Assembly (NCBI GenBank): GCA_019314085.1
Contig: JAFCZZ010000104.1
Span: 1 to 5,971 of the forward strand
Direction of reading: 5' to 3'
DNA length: 5,971 nucleotides
DNA from: Deltaproteobacteria bacterium
GTDB taxonomy: Bacteria; Desulfobacterota; Syntrophia; Syntrophales; UBA2210
Both the position numbers and the translations under genes were made by a program. Under the pieces are notes generated by a model. The model was not told the origin of the DNA. It saw nothing but the letters and a program-made list of their open reading frames with translations, and did not search any database. Positions 5,443 through 5,971 of this stretch are shown piece after piece; the first letter of the stretch is position 1; each line of letters starts with the position of its first letter.

Positions 5443-5971
5443 ATGATCACGCTTGCCGTGGATACCTCTCTTAGAACGGCGAGTGTCGCGCTCCTTGAGG
5501 ATGATGACATCCGGGCCGAGCTTTTTGTCCATACCGGTCGGAACCACGCGGAGGTGCTCCTGCCGTCAATCGAAAGACTGCTTGCCTCTGTGGGGATCGA
5601 GAAGACGCAGATAGATCTCTTTGCGGTTACCGTCGGTCCCGGTTCCTTTACGGGTCTGCGGGTGGGAACAAGTACCGTGAAGGGCCTGGCGTTTGTTCTG
5701 CAGAAACCGGTTGTCGGTATCTGCACCCTTGATGCGCTTGCCCTGAATGTTGCGCATGCCGATCCCCGGACGGCCATCTGTCCTATGGTAGACGCCGGGA
5801 GGGGAGAGGTGTACACGGCGCTCTACCTTCCCTCCGGCCCGGCTACCTACGAAAAAACACTCAGAGAATGCGTCGTGTGCCCGGGTGAATTTCTGGGCTC
5901 AATAGGTGGAGCTGTCATATTCCTTGGGGATGGAGCCCAAAAGTACCGAACCCTCATCAGCGATGTCCTGC
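5443..5971 (+). CDS. tsaB: tRNA N6-threonylcarbamoyladenosine biosynthesis protein TsaB (partial, 3' end outside window)
   Basis: TsaB (formerly YeaZ) is the non-catalytic partner of TsaD in making the t6A modification at position 37 of ANN-decoding tRNAs; it dimerises with TsaD and works with TsaE and TsaC. The frame is open from ATG 5443 to the window end, giving 176 residues of an expected 220-240. Marks of the family are the ASKHA-type N-terminus ITLAVDTS, HAEVLLPSIERLL (35-47), GPGSFTGLRVG (65-75) with KGLAF shortly after, and VDAGRGEVYTALY (116-128). The start lies two bases after the rseP stop, with a modest GGGG (5431-5434) at 8-base spacing, so it is probably in the same operon. No frameshift is seen in the visible part. 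Confidence 0.95.
   Translation, partial: MITLAVDTSLRTASVALLEDDDIRAELFVHTGRNHAEVLLPSIERLLASVGIEKTQIDLFAVTVGPGSFTGLRVGTSTVKGLAFVLQKPVVGICTLDALALNVAHADPRTAICPMVDAGRGEVYTALYLPSGPATYEKTLRECVVCPGEFLGSIGGAVIFLGDGAQKYRTLISDVL

Overview
The window is the core translation and envelope-biogenesis cluster of a Gram-negative-type bacterium, with every gene on the + strand. The order is tsf (last codons only), pyrH, frr, uppS, cdsA, dxr, rseP, tsaB (5' part, running off the end). The mixed base composition, free use of ATA and AGG/AGA codons, a short single-PDZ RseP and tsaB directly after rseP (E. coli has bamA there) suggest a deltaproteobacterial or Desulfobacterota-like organism. That placement is inference; no phylogenetic marker was compared.

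Layout. Positions 1-31 are the C-terminal codons and stop of EF-Ts. From that stop codon a perfect heptanucleotide array (TAAGGAG x10 plus one degenerate copy) runs to 105. An AT-rich stretch of about 140 bp follows, with a possible promoter, an inverted repeat and a small hairpin just before the pyrH Shine-Dalgarno. pyrH (GTG start) and frr overlap by ATGA. A clear intrinsic terminator follows frr, and a 129-bp intergenic region leads to uppS. uppS, cdsA, dxr, rseP and tsaB are packed with 4-bp overlaps or gaps of 2-4 bp and look like one transcription unit. No gene-free stretch exceeds 300 bp.

How the genes fit together. PyrH makes UDP, the precursor of UTP and CTP, and CdsA consumes CTP to make CDP-diacylglycerol. 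Dxr commits carbon to the MEP isoprenoid pathway, whose IPP is what UppS polymerises into the C55 carrier for cell-wall and surface polysaccharides. RseP is the envelope site-2 protease. Frr recycles ribosomes and TsaB supports t6A tRNA modification, so the cluster joins translation capacity to lipid and envelope synthesis.

The genes themselves are ordinary and full of intact family motifs. The most unusual element is the tandem array at the tsf/pyrH junction. Each unit is the exact reverse complement of the conserved 3' end of 16S rRNA (CUCCUUA) and also carries a stop codon, so a transcript would display ten consecutive strong ribosome-binding sequences with no start codon. Smaller points of interest are a hairpin that encloses the cdsA start codon, an SD-less dxr start, and a TTG start for rseP.
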